A DNA stretch of 64,000 bases from NCBI RefSeq assembly GCF_910592395.1, contig NC_088310.1, positions 11,045,501 through 11,109,500 of the forward strand, given 5' to 3'. Made by a program: the position numbers and the translations under genes. The DNA is from Lineus longissimus. Its lineage: Eukaryota > Nemertea > Pilidiophora > Heteronemertea > Lineidae. The notes beneath the pieces were generated by a model. The model saw only the letters and a program-made list of their open reading frames with translations. It had not been told where the DNA came from and searched no databases. This document shows, in pieces, positions 42,801 to 53,098 of the stretch (its first letter is position 1; each line of letters starts with the position of its first letter).

Positions 42801-45800
42801 GTTCTCTGGACATTGATGAAGTGAATGCAGCCAAATGTTTGGGACGGTCTTTTTTGTATGTGAAGAAAAGAAGATAAAGAGTTGGTTAACAAAATGAACT
42901 TTATTGGTGCGGCAGATATTTGATGCCTTTCGGCAGATATTTGAAGCGCCTTGCGGCAGATATTTGTTGCCTTGCGGCAGATATTTGATAACGCTCTCCA
43001 GGAATGGAAAGCAGTAAAACGAGTAAGCACACCTTACTCTGAATGTGGGAACAGCAAGTGCTTTCCTGGACTTGAAATGTGCCAACGACTCCTCTTGCAA
43101 TAACCAACAACAGTTAATCTGTAAAAAAAGAGAAGAGAAATTAACACTGACTGAATAAAAAAGGGTGACATAGACGGGGAAATGTACACCACCGGATACA
43201 GTCTGTGCTTGATCAGGCATCGGTCAGATGATATCCTGAACAAAGCATCTATGGAAGCAAATCCAGAAAGAGACTTAACCTTCGAAGGGCACACTTATCA
43301 CTCAGTGAAAAGTCAGTCCTGGGGGTTGTTTTCCAATTCAAAATAAAAGTGTAACCTCTTTAAATTAGTCTCACAGACTGAACCATAACACTCAACAGCT
43401 AACCGTGCCCACATGATGACTGATGTGAGCCAAGTTGGGCTTAAAGATGAGCGGGTGGTGTACTACATTTTGAAAATTGTCTATCGTCTACGACATGTGA
43501 CAGAACAGGATCTAGTGGACTTAATGATGAGGTACTATCAAATAAGGTGTCCATCAAATGAATCATGAGGGCCTGTTGAGTTATACTCTAAGCCTGTCCT
43601 ATAGGGCTAGGCTATCGTTTTTTTTCTTTTTTACAGCCTACAGTACAGCCATGCATGCACAGCGCAGTGTACAGACAGTACAGGATTGCCAACCAAAAAC
43701 ATGAGCATTGCTGCGTAACGAAACTGCAGTGGAATTCATACTACGATGTCATAATGACAATGTGACTTTCAAAATAATTGTAAACAAACGTAAATGGCGA
43801 GATTTGTTGCAAAATTGCCAACCGCAACAACTCAGGGACCGTCCCAAAATGGCCGACGGCGAATTCTCCGGTCGCTAGCGCAGTCCATAAACAAGCATCA
43901 ATTTTACCAACTTTGGGTGCAAGCTTGGTCATAAAAGTTACAGAACTGTTAGAAATACATCTAAACAACATATATATACAGTTAAAAGTGCATAAAAATC
44001 CCGTTTCAACCTCCGGGCGCTACCTTTTTTTCTCCGCCACGCGCCGGGCCCTACCGGTCGTTATTTAGTGCGACCGCCACCAGAGTGTTTATCAGTAATC
44101 ACGATCTTTCGCCATTTTAATTGCGCGTTTTAGGCAGATTAATCAATTATTACATGCATGCATTATATATCACCGAAATGATAATTGCGTTGGCTATTTG
44201 AAACTAAGTTCAGATATCATTTTCGATCTTTGAATTGAATTTAGGCGAGTGATTTTTGACACCCTGTCGACATATCAGGACTTGCAAAATTCACGCGAGA
44301 TCGCTTGCATCATCGGCACGTTTGAAAACCGAATTTCACAAATTCCACAAATATTTATCACATACCATATGTATCACCACAAAGGTAACTCTCTAGACTA
44401 TTTGAAACCAAGTTCAGATACTTATTTTCACAAAAATTCGAAGCTATGCAAGCGATTTTTCAGTGGAAGAGATCGACGGAAACAAATTTCTCGCTCTAAA
44501 ATGACACGAGACGAGCACCAACTTTCGCTAATTTGTGCACAAAATTTCCGCAATATTATAAAAAACTATTGATAAATCTGAATTATATAGACTCTTTTCA
44601 GTACCTAAACAAATTTCAGGTACATGGTCATGTTGATTAAAAGAGTATCAACCGATTGAACATGAGAAAGTTCACTCATCTTCATTGAAGCAGCGACTAC
44701 CGCCATTTTTAAATGGTGGCATCTCTTCTATCGATCGGCCAATCAGCGGCACTGCTTGCAAAAAGTTTAGCCACCGCCAAATTTGAAATCGCCAAAATTC
44801 AGGCAATGTGCCTGCAGCGCCAACTGGCGGCTAAAACTATATTAATTCCATTAAATGTAAAAAATGAAAAAATATTTAAAAATATTCAGCCACATTTGAA
44901 AACAATATTTGCTCTGTGGACCGAGGTAAAAAGGGAAAGAAATCTAAACGCGAAATGACCTCATTCTCTTAATACAGGTCGGATCGCGCTGATTTTTCGT
45001 TTTTTGAGTTCACCTTGGGCAACTCCTAATTTAGCACCGTCAACGAAGTGGCTAGGTCTTCTCGGTCAGAAATGTCCAATTTTGTCCACAGATGGGTCCC
45101 TAGATGGATGGATTGCAGGACGGACACCATTTGAACAGCTATACTACTAGCTCCGCTGACTTTGTCAGCTGAGCTAAAAATTCATCGAAAAAGGAAGCGC
45201 TTTTATAAGAGCGTTATCACACTTAAAATTTTTTCTAACTTTTTTTACTAATTTTTTAACTAATTTTTTTACTAACACGCTGTGCATTGCATAGTTGGGA
45301 CTTTCCCTTCCCCAGTTTCAACCTCGTGATGGGATTTTTTACCTTGGTGAGTTTTAGTCCGTGTTTTACCCCATTTACCTCTCCTCAGCCATCAACAGCC
45401 TCACTAGCTGCGACCCTCAAAGCCAACGGGCTTGTTGTTACTAGCGATCTCTTCAGAAACCCACTGCTACTCATTCAGTTATGATGAAGACATAAGATAT
45501 GTGACTATGTTCTTTGGACGTTCTTGTGGAAATCTCAGTATAAAAACACCAGCATATGATCAAGGGCAGTCATGTCAATTCAAGTCATGTTACTTGGAGA
45601 GCCCTTATGAATACAGTGTAAACAGATATTACAGGTTAATCCACATGCATGGCTTTTTTGATTGAGCGCGGGGCTGTACCACTATATGTTTTTTGCGGAA
45701 TATCGAAGTATACATTAAGCTCAACAGTCATTTATAAGCAATATCTGATTATCGATTGGTCTAATAGGATTATAAATTTTTTCGAAGTTTTTTTGGCGGC

Positions 45801-46851
45801 ATCTCTGGAGAAATAGGCCATTTCGAAGAAGACAAACCAGCGCCAAAACAAATCAAATGCGCACACTGAGAACACGTCAGAAGGCCTAAGCCGACTTCAG
45901 ACTATATGCCTAGAGACACCGCGATCGTTTGTTCAATGTGAAACGCATGACTGGTCAGCGCCAAAACAAACTTCTTCGAATTCATCTATTATTTCTAAAA
46001 CGTACTTCACTAGATGTCCGCACTCGCAATTTTTCTGATTTCTCTGCAGACAGCGCGACATTGATAGACACGTTGACATTGTCTATCATGTCAAGCGCCC
46101 CCCTATGACCTCCCATAGACCTACTGACCAGCACCCTCCTATTGTTTGTGAACCTACCATGCTTACCTGCTCCATTGCCCGAGCTTGGGGTTCGAGCCAT
46201 GAATGATTCCGAAAATGCCAAGGACATCTCCTCATCAATATCTGGCTGGGTTAAGTTTCTATCGACAATTTCCATAATGTTGTACCTTCGCACCACTTCG
46301 AGTTCAAATTTTGCCCACCACTTGTCACACTTGTCTGGATCAAGGTGCGGCTTTATCATGTCTCGCAGAAGGCTTTTGTAATCATATTCATACTGGACAC
46401 GGATGAATCTTTTGTTTTCTTTGATGTGCAACTCTGCCGCCGTTGGCAATGGTGTCAATCGCAATGAGTCTGTCTCTGCAGTCAGTGCCACAGGCAGAGC
46501 CGATTCTGCCTGCTGCTGTGATCGCGAGTGTAAGGATTTCTGTAGTTCACTGGTAGATGTAGACCTATTAGATGCAGATGTACTAGTACTTCTGGCAGTG
46601 GCACTAGGCCTACGTCTACACTTAGACCTAAATTTCCGATCAGTGGCAGAAAAGCCGGCAGCAGACTTCTGGACCTGCTGATCGACCACGCCGTCAAGGG
46701 GATTCATGTAGTACTGCGACTTGTGAATAGGTACACAATAGATGTTCAGTTTTTCAGCATGGCACCGTTTCCAGCGGGATGCGGAGTTTGGAATGAAGTC
46801 AGCAGCAAGCTCATGTTCACATATCTCGTCGCCGTCGGTACATGCCGCCAT
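33661..46851 (-). CDS. Five-exon host gene; C-terminal PD-(D/E)XK-like domain protein, 464 residues
   Basis: Exons on the minus strand: 46851-46167, 41549-41384, 34799-34679, 34459-34241, 33864-33661 (total 1395 nt, 465 codons with the stop). Every junction has GT and AG with good consensus (GTAAGC, GTAAGT, GTATGT, GTATGA), and phases 1, 2, 0, 0 agree. The N-terminal 228 residues are not recognised. The C-terminal part has a PD-(D/E)XK pattern: SSIPNLRCEV, then a strand ending ITVAE joined to VKP (E-X-K across the exon 3/4 junction), then FGQHAAELLVELP and CIFGMIIQ...VRLTCL. The usual Asp is Asn (PN), so catalysis is doubtful. No signal peptide or membrane segment is seen. Introns 1 and 2 (4.6 and 6.6 kb) hold nested repeats. 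Domain identity is inferred; the exon model is well supported. Confidence 0.75.
34241..34459 (-). CDS. Exon 4 of the five-exon gene
   Basis: Acceptor TCTTTACAG, donor GTATGA, 219 nt in phase 0. It begins VKPHVKE, which supplies the K of E-X-K. An acidic loop (EESFENPDDFDLPDE) and FGQHAAELLVELPYTAL, the helix that follows the active site in this fold, come next. It ends CIFGMIIQCTK. Confidence 0.75.
34521..34535 (+). repeat. Poly-G tract (15 G)
   Basis: Lies in intron 3 of the minus-strand gene, 62 bp upstream of exon 4. In the transcript it is a C-tract. Confidence 0.9.
34679..34799 (-). CDS. Exon 3 of the five-exon gene
   Basis: Acceptor TTTTTACAG, donor GTATGT, 121 nt. It encodes the first strands of the nuclease-like fold: KRSMNLFGENVSSIPNLRCE, a Gly-rich turn and a hydrophobic strand ending VITVAE. 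The last Glu would be the E of E-X-K. Confidence 0.75.
36132..37820 (+). mobile_element. Family S dispersed repeat, copy 1 (intron 2)
   Basis: Starts ACAAGAGGCCCAAGAGCC then TGGCGCTCAGCTGAG, and ends GACTTAGTCAGCTGAGCTAA. GCTCAGCTGA occurs inverted at both ends. Near the right end are a (ATGG)n tract (37738-37760) and CAGACGGACGCCACTGAACA. The same ends bound copy 2 at 42414-45177. No coding region was recognised. Confidence 0.6.
38760..40085 (+). mobile_element. Family B dispersed repeat, copy 1, with internal tandem units
   Basis: Left end near ATTGTGCTCACTGTATATAT; right end near CAGACGACGACGACGGACGC. The interior holds three diverged tandem units of about 240-300 bp (starting about 38890, 39148 and 39448). 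Each contains a CGAAAAC-AGTCACT box, a GGCCCCCTGGTGGCCAAGTC box, a CATGTGTACAAAATTTCAAG box and GCGGTTAAGAAACGTGCCA. Other B copies in the window end in CTACGGTGAGC, giving short inverted ends GCTCACCGTA/TACGGTGAGC; this copy reads CTACGATTAGC. A TTAA MITE interrupts it at 39651-39985. Confidence 0.6.
39651..39985. mobile_element. TTAA-flanked MITE nested in family B
   Basis: Ends AGGGAACTGAAACCGC and (inverted) AGGGAACTGGAACCGC, 15 of 16 matching, flanked by TTAA at 39647-39650 and 39986-39989. Other B copies read GCGGTTAAGAAACG at this point, so the empty site is visible in the same window. TTAA duplication fits piggyBac- or Kolobok-type elements. Confidence 0.85.
41384..41549 (-). CDS. Exon 2 of the five-exon gene
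   Basis: Acceptor CTTTCAG, donor GTAAGT, 166 nt, no stop in the required frame. It reads CQDPSKKILEDLLKDVQEEE, a charged helix, then a Trp/Phe-rich end (AWRTPVSRAFDFLDFRL). It lies 164 bp from a near-perfect palindrome at 41713-41771. Confidence 0.75.
41713..41771. repeat. 59-bp near-perfect palindrome
   Basis: Arms 41713-41741 and 41743-41771 pair at 28 of 29 positions around a single central C. It starts GTGACGCTGCAACCC. It lies in intron 1, 164 bp upstream of exon 2 in gene orientation. Confidence 0.9.
41970..42413 (+). mobile_element. Family B copy 2, left part (split by family S)
   Basis: Begins with AAGGCCAGGGGCCATTATGC and continues through the boxes seen in copy 1. It breaks off at GAACCTACAACAAA where family S copy 2 starts and resumes at about 45178 with TTCATCGAAAAAGGAAGCG. 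Confidence 0.6.
42414..45177 (+). mobile_element. Family S dispersed repeat, copy 2, inserted in family B
   Basis: Starts ACAAGAGGCCCAAGGGCC then TGGCGCTCAGCTGAA, and ends CTGACTTTGTCAGCTGAGC followed by TAAAAA. The flanks join into one B-element sequence, so this is a discrete insertion, apparently into an A-rich site. It contains several TGACGTCA-like words (42570-42670), a 4-unit tandem repeat at 42909-42986 and a purine/T-rich tail at 45099-45150 with CAGGACGGACACCATTTGAA. None of its ORFs resembles a transposase. Confidence 0.6.
42909..42986 (+). repeat. Short tandem repeat, about 22-bp unit, 4 copies
   Basis: The word CGGCAGATATTTG occurs at about 42910, 42931, 42954 and 42975, separated by short variable stretches. 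The Lys-Tyr-Leu-Pro repeats of the minus-strand translations are a product of this and not a protein motif. Confidence 0.85.
45178..46166. other. Intron 1 proximal part
   Basis: Begins with the rest of family B copy 2 (to about 45230) and a T-rich run with ACTAATTTTTT repeated. No exon with acceptable splice sites was found in the remainder. Confidence 0.45.
46167..46851 (-). CDS. Exon 1 of the five-exon gene
   Basis: It starts at an ATG in the context AAAATGGCG (A at -3, G at +4). A further in-frame ATG lies at 46938, but the stretch between contains TTTATTACAG followed by GTACATGG, which looks like an acceptor, so 46851 is preferred. It encodes residues 1-228: a Cys/His-containing head (about residues 1-60), a basic Ser/Thr/Arg-rich linker (about 75-125) and a charged block rich in aromatics (YEYDYKSLLRDMIKPHL, KWWAKFELEVVRRYN). 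It ends GGAGCAG with donor GTAAGC. The open frame runs on to 45982 through intron sequence. Confidence 0.75.
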
Positions 46852-46974
46852 TTTGAATGTATTGAACTCGGGTATCGTTAGTCCATGTACCTGTAATAAA
46901 GATTTAAGCCATTTTTCAGTTAGATAGGCAATATCCATTAGCCTATCAAGTTTTTCCCATACTTAATCAGCAAG

Positions 46975-47440
46975 GAATGTACTGGCATACTGATACTCTG
47001 AGTGGCCACTAAAATGGATTTAGGACGGTTGCCATTAGGCGACGAAGGGTATGGAATCAAATGAGAAGTGAACAGAAATTTATCCACCTGATCATTAATG
47101 TGGAGATGATGTCCTCCAAGCCCCATTTTATCACAAATATGGAGACTAGAGGCAATTACAAGCAGAGTGATATGTCACATCATGTGTTAACAACAATAGA
47201 AGAAGTGGATAAATGAACCATTTCAAAGTTGTTAGCGCATTGCGCAATGGATGAAGAGCCTTGATTGAACCTAGCGCCTAGCGTTGATTTTCACTTCAGT
47301 CAAAACTGTTAGAAGTCAGATGTGGGCACACTGACTTCCAATGGCCCACTGGCATACTGATACCCTCAATGGCCATTAAAATGGTTTCTGGATGGTTGCC
47401 AATGCCATTGGGTGACGAAGGGTATGGAATCAAATGAAAT
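46975..47440 (+). repeat. Diverged direct repeat upstream of the host gene
   Basis: About 95 bp at 46978-47072 and about 95 bp at 47345-47440 share ACTGGCATACTGATAC, AATGGCCA-TAAAATGG and GACGAAGGGTATGGAATCAA. The pair brackets the region just upstream of exon 1, where the promoter should lie. The second copy ends in a GGTCCAGGGACCATGTGCTC word like the left end of family B. Confidence 0.7.
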
Positions 47441-47477
47441 GGTCCAGGGACCATGTGCTCACCTCGGGTAATGTTAT

Positions 47478-48808
47478 GCATACCATTTGTAGTGGATATG
47501 GGGAGAACAGTTTCTGGCTGGTTTCACCAGTTTTAATTCCATTGAATAATATCATTCTTCTCGGCTCAATTGCACAAAAGAAAATTACTCCTACCACCTA
47601 AGTATAGCATTTTGGTTATAAAGGAGACTGAATTTCAGGGTCATTGAAGAGTGTACATGTCACATGGAAATTGGTTGACATCGGTTCAACAGTTTAGGAC
47701 AGGAGTAATAGGACTTCATTGGATTTTCAAGATGGCGGCCATATTTGTCTTGGGATTTGACTGAAAATTAGGGATTTCGATAACAGTACATAGATCCGTA
47801 ATCACATGTAGTTTGGTTGCAATCCGATCATTAGTTTCAGAGATAGGACTTGGTTTAATTTTCAAGATGGCCGCCTGGCGGCCTTATTTGAAGTTGAGAC
47901 AAGACCACTAATGAATATTCATAGGTTGGAGGGTCGAGGCCCATCAATTAGACGAGTGCATGTTTTTTAACTCTCGAGTACATATTTGGAGAGGTATTGA
48001 AAAAATATTTGTTGTGGCAAGTCTACAGATATAAAGAAATTATTTGGTGAAAAAATTAATTTCGAATTTTGCTAATTTGGTAATTTGGGGCGTGTTTTGA
48101 GATTTTTCTGCCAGTTGGCTGAAAAGAGTGGAAATATCAAAGTCTGTCTAATTTGTCAACTATCAAAAAATTTCCGTGGTCAACTACCAGTTTATTTTTC
48201 ACCATTTACTTGCCCGACTGTCCAGAATATCGTATCAAAATTTCAGATTCACAACCCCACGCAGTACTTGATGCGTCGCAGTCAAACATTGACAATTTAA
48301 CTGCTAAAAGGCTTAAAAAATCAATTGGGGTCTTGTCTCAGTTCAATAAATTGAAGTCCGAGCAGGACAAATTTTTGAGGTAGAATAGAGGGTCCAAAGA
48401 TGTATGTCCTCAAAAGTTGAGAACCTTCTAGCTAAAATAGAAATGAAACGCGCCACCTATCGGTAATTTAGTGACTTTGACCTCCATGACCTTGAAAAGT
48501 AGGTCAAATCAAAAACCCGGGTGATATGTCATTTAACCTTATTAGACACACCCACCATAAAAATTTTGTCACTCTACGTACCATCATTAGCTTCAAAGGA
48601 AAAAAAACTATTTCCAAGATGGCCGCCGGCTGGAGGCCAGAAAGTAGGTCATATCGCAAAAAATTAAAAATAGATCTGGGCATATTGCCCAAAGCTACCA
48701 TCACACCAAGTTTTAGCCATCTAGCCCTAGTGGTGACGAAACTTTCTCCGCTAACGGACGAAGACAGACGACGGATGCCACGGTATCAAGCTCCCCAGAG
48801 GTGAGCTA
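47478..48808 (+). mobile_element. Family C repeat, copy 1
   Basis: Runs from CATTTGTAGTGGATATGGGG to CTCCCCAGAGGTGAGCTAAA. Boxes such as CAAGATGGCGGCCATATTTG, CTTGAAAAGTAGGTCAAATC and CATATTGCCCAAAGCTACCA recur in reverse order and on the other strand at 49091-50060. The pair forms an inverted repeat with arms of about 1.0-1.3 kb. Several frames are open by chance; none has a recognised domain. Confidence 0.65.
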
Positions 48809-48892
48809 AAAAGAAGTGAATATCAATGGAAATGTATCCTCTTGGTCATTGAAGGCCTACGCCGTTCGTTAAACATTTTGAATTTGTAATTG

Positions 48893-49090
48893 AATGAAAC
48901 GGCCAAGGGCCATTGTGCTCACCGTATAGATATTTCATTAATTCATCTTAAGAAATATGCTACATGTATAGTATCGGGTCAAACCAAAGTCGGTATGACA
49001 TGCGATGTATCGTTGCTTGGAGTACCTACCATAAAACTATCATCGAAAGCAAGTCACTAATAAGCGAGATATTGCACTTTTTACCTTTTT
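48893..49090 (+). mobile_element. Family B copy 3, left part
   Basis: Starts AAACGGCCAAGGGCCATTGT then GCTCACCGTATAG, and stops at CACTTTTTACCTTTTT. It continues at 50061-50126 and finally at 53695-53787 after two insertions. Confidence 0.6.
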
Positions 49091-50060
49091 AGCTCACCTC
49101 TGGGGAGCTTATACGATACCGTGGCATCCGTCTTCCATCGTCATACGTAAGCGGAGCACGTTTCGTCACCGCTAGGGCTAGACGGCTAAAACTTTGTGTG
49201 ATGGTAGCTTTGGGCAATATGCCCAGAATTCTTTTTCTTTTTCGCGATATGACCTACATTCTGGCCGCCATCTTGGATATTGTTTCTGCGTTTTTGTAGC
49301 TAATGGTTGTATGTATTTTTTATGGTGGGAGTATCTAATAAGGTTAAATGACATATCAACCGGGTTTTTGATTTGAGGTACTTTTCAAGGTCACAGAGGT
49401 CACAGTTCACTAAATCACCGATAGGTGGCACGTTTCGTTTCTATTTGAGCTAAAGGTTCTAAACTTGCGAGGACATGTATCTAGGGACCCTCTATCCTAC
49501 CCCAAAAATTTGTCCCGCTCGGACTTCAAATATGGCCGCCAGGCAGCCATCTTGAAAATTAATCAAATCAAATTTTTGATGTGATTGTATATCTAATATA
49601 TGTACTCTCTACAACATCCCTGATTTTCCACCAAATCCATCTACCAATATGGCCGCCAGGTGGCCATCTTGAAAATTAAACAAAGTCCTATAACCCCGGA
49701 ACTAATGTCTGATCGGATTGGAACCAAACTTCATGTGATTATGTATCTATGTACTCTTATCAATATCCCTAATTTTCAGTCGAATCCCATGACAAATATG
49801 GCCACCAGGACGCCATCTTGAAAATCCAACAAATTCCTAGTACTCCTAAACTATTGAACAGATGTCAACCAATTTCCATGTGACATTACTCTTCAATAAC
49901 CCTGAAATTCAGTCAACTTTATAAACAAAATGCTATACTTAAGATGGTACCGGTAATTTTCTTTGGTGCCATTGAGCCGAGAAGAATAATCTTATTCAAT
50001 GGAATCAAAACTGGTGAAACTAGCCAGAAACTGTTCTCCCCATATCCACTGCAAATGACA
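49091..50060 (-). mobile_element. Family C repeat, copy 2, inverted and inserted in family B
   Basis: Starts AGCTCACCTCTGGGGAGCTT and ends CTCCCCATATCCACTGCAAA. It is the reverse complement of copy 1 with about 350 bp fewer. B-element sequence lies on both sides, showing it was inserted as a unit. Confidence 0.65.
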
Positions 50061-50061
50061 T

Positions 50062-50072
50062 GGGGGGGGGGG
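50062..50072 (+). repeat. Poly-G tract (11 G)
   Basis: Lies at the C/B junction in a copy where other B elements have only GGGAG or GGGG, so it has expanded locally. Confidence 0.85.
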
Positions 50073-50740
50073 AGTCCTGTGTACAAACTTTCAAGTTCAT
50101 AACCCTAGCGGTTAAGAAACACGCCAAAGGCATTCCATATGAAATCAACCTATTTAAGAAAATCTTCCCAGGTCATAGTCTCAGAATTGGCTAATTTTTA
50201 CATATTTTGTAGGTTATAGGGCCAATATGAAAAGTCCAAAATATTTTTGTCATATTCCTGACGGTTAGCCCCCCAGGAGGGTCAAAAAAAAGGGGGCGTG
50301 GCACCTTTTGGGGGCGGCCGCCTATTTCCTAGCCATTTTTGAATGGCTATATCTCAGAAAGTATTAGAGATACCCTTTTGATTCTTTCAGGGTGTTTTCT
50401 TCTTGGCCCAAGGACTGCTTTAAACCCATTAATTATATACTGAGACCTTTAGGATGAAAATTTATGGGGTTTCAATATTAGGTGATTTTTTACCAAAATT
50501 GCGTTTTTGGGGGGCTCTACCACCCACACTATAACAGGGTGGGGACAAATGAATGGTTGTTTTGGAAGTATCCTGTAATGACATTGTCTTGGTGTAAAAG
50601 AAACATCCTGAAAGATTCAGAAGTTTCTGAAAAATGGTCCTGAAGTTGGTCCAAACCCCAAAATGCCACATTTTGAGGGTCCAAAATGGCCAGGTAGGAA
50701 TGGGTTAATAATGAAAAAAATAATTTTCCTCAAGAAACCT

Positions 50741-51817
50741 TGGTACCCTCTACTTGTGAGTAAAAAATCTTTTTCAAACCAGCACTCCTTCTAGTGGAAA
50801 TAAATAGTTTCCCTAGTCAAGACTGGTATGCCACTCGTCCCTATATAACATGTACATTAATGTACATAAATGTACATAAAAATTTTTTTCCATATAATAC
50901 TTTATTTATAACAGTAGGAACAACAGCTACAGTATTTGAATAGCCCTGGAAACACTGGATTGTCCTTAGCATTCTTCTAAGAACCATAGAACAATAAGTC
51001 CCATCTAATTTACTACAGTTTGGTCTACATGTAGATAAAAGTCAGTGCATGAACCGCTGATAGCCTGCTTTTATTCTTGTTTCATCAGCTGAGGAAATGA
51101 AATAACTGCGTCCTAGACCACAAGTTGTTGGGGCATCAATTATGGCCAGGATGTGCTCTAACGGTACCCAGCAAACATCTGTTTATTTTTTTCATCATTA
51201 ACCCATTCCTACCTGGCCATTTTGGACCCTCAAAATGAAAATATTTGGACCCTCAAAATGGGGCATGGTGGATTGGGAACATCTCCGACTGCTCTGAGGA
51301 ACATAGTGATATACAAGTGTCATTCATGCATCCTCAAAGTCAAGCTTCAAATATCATATGGCCAACTCCAAAATATGTTTGCTGGGTACCGTTAGAGCAC
51401 ATCCTGGCCATAATTGATGCCCCAACAACTTGTGGTCTAGGACGCAGTTATTTCATTTCCTCAGCTGATGAAACAAGAATAAAAGCAGGCTATCAGCGGT
51501 TCATGCACTGACTTTTGTGATCTACATGTAGACCAAACTGTAGTAAATTAGATGGGACTTATTGTTCTATGGTTCTTAGAAGAATGCTAAGGACAATCCA
51601 GTGTTTCCAGGGCTATTCAAATACTGTAGCTGTTGTTCCTACTGTTATAAATAAAGTATTATATGGAAAAAAAATTTTATGTACATTTATGTACATTAAT
51701 GTACATGTTATATAGGGACGAGTGGCATACCAGTCTTGACTAGGGAAACTATTTATTTCCACTAGAAGGAGTGCTGGTCTGAAAAAGTTTTTTTTTACTC
51801 ACAAGTAGAGGGTACCC
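50741..51817. repeat. Inner palindrome, arms about 440 bp, loop 196 bp
   Basis: Arms 50741-51178 and 51375-51817 pair almost throughout. Shared landmarks are GGTACCCTCTACTTGTGAG, CATGTACATTAATGTACAT and CGGTACCCAGCAAACAT with their complements. The loop (51179-51374) begins with another partial copy of the outer arm's end (CATTAACCCATTCCTACC, about 51196). A transcript across it would fold into a very long duplex. Confidence 0.85.
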
Positions 51818-53098
51818 AGAGTTTTCGGAACAAGTTGGGTTTGGTTATTTGAGCTTATTTAGTAAGGAGCAGTGAGTTTGGCCATATGGAGGGTGTTCTC
51901 GACTTGTAGGGTTGTATTTGTGGGTTTTGGGTGGCAATGGTGGATGGTTTTTCTCCTGTGGTGATCATGGGGCTTTAATGATGTGGAAGCTCTCACACGA
52001 TACTGCACATGTAAAGTGATTTAAGGTTATATGAGTTGATTAGGAGCTGTTTATACTGACATTCAGTTTTGTTGTAGAGTTTGTAAAAAGGGAAAGTTTT
52101 ATTTGGACAGTTTGAGGTTTGGAGGTGAGAGGTGAGAGGATGCATTGCTTATGAAGGCAATGCGTCCTCTCACATTGTGCTGCAGATGTTAAATGGATGA
52201 AGCGGATACAAGTTGATTGGTTCTGTTTGTACTCACATTCAGATGAAAATGTCGTGGAATATCGGACAGTTGTGGTTGACGAGAAGAAGGATGCATTGAT
52301 GTGATTTTGTCCCTGCTGCATTTGGGCACTGGAATGTGCTGTATGCACTGACTTCATAATTGCAAGAAGTTTGGTGCATGTCATGTTGTGGAACTTTCTG
52401 GCATGAAACATTGCACCTGTGAATGTTTTTGGGTATGATACGGCTGCTTCAAATCGTTGACCAAATCATGAAATGAGCAGAGTGAATGCCGGTCGGGCCT
52501 AGGCCCTCACTAGTACTACTTACTTGACTTCAAGCTCGGTGTCATTAATTACTACAAGCCGCCCAAAGAATACACACGCATTCCTAATGGCTTATGTCAC
52601 TTGAAACATGGCTCTTTCCACAAACTTACCAGTTACAAGGCGCAAACACCGAAAGTACCGGCCGCTGTGGCTGTCATATTTTACCGCACGATGACATGAG
52701 CATACACGTGCATACACGAGGTGTATAACGTCATAAAATCGTGTGTGGTGCAACGTCACAAAATTGTGCAATGTCTGCGTCGTCATCGGATCTTGCTAAA
52801 AATTATCAGTTCACAATTTCGGACGCGTCATCAGTTTTGATATTCACCGATAAAATCCTTTTTTTCTTCTAAGTCAAATTTCGTCCGCGCTCCTTTTCAC
52901 CGTAAACTACCTTGAAAATTATTTTGCTAACTATTCCATGCGGTTAAACCGATTGGAGCGGGTTCTATCATAGATAACTGGAGGTCGAAATCCACAACCA
53001 GGAATATGACTTATGAAACCATTTGAAGCGGTCCGCAAAAGCCTTCCTCGTGAGGTGGTGCCGCCTGTCGGCGGTTCCGGGACCATTGCGTCAAGGTC
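51818..53098. other. Central unique part of the 3.57-kb element
   Basis: No recognised protein. It contains a 42-nt hairpin at 52132-52173 (17-bp arms, one G-T type mismatch, 8-base loop; starts GTGAGAGGATGCATTGC). The largest frame (minus, 52040-52411) has no family features. Confidence 0.5.

Noticed and set aside
42743-43220. Minus-strand frames with a Lys-Tyr-Leu-Pro repeat
   Set aside because: Produced by the 22-bp tandem repeat at 42909-42986 inside a family S element.
45297-45306. GGGACTTTCC, an NF-kB consensus word
   Set aside because: A single 10-base match in intron DNA is expected by chance at this length, and nothing around it suggests an enhancer.
52040-52411. 123-residue minus-strand frame in the centre of the 3.57-kb element
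   Set aside because: Checked as a possible transposase: no DDE, zinc or helicase motif, and composition like random AT-rich DNA.
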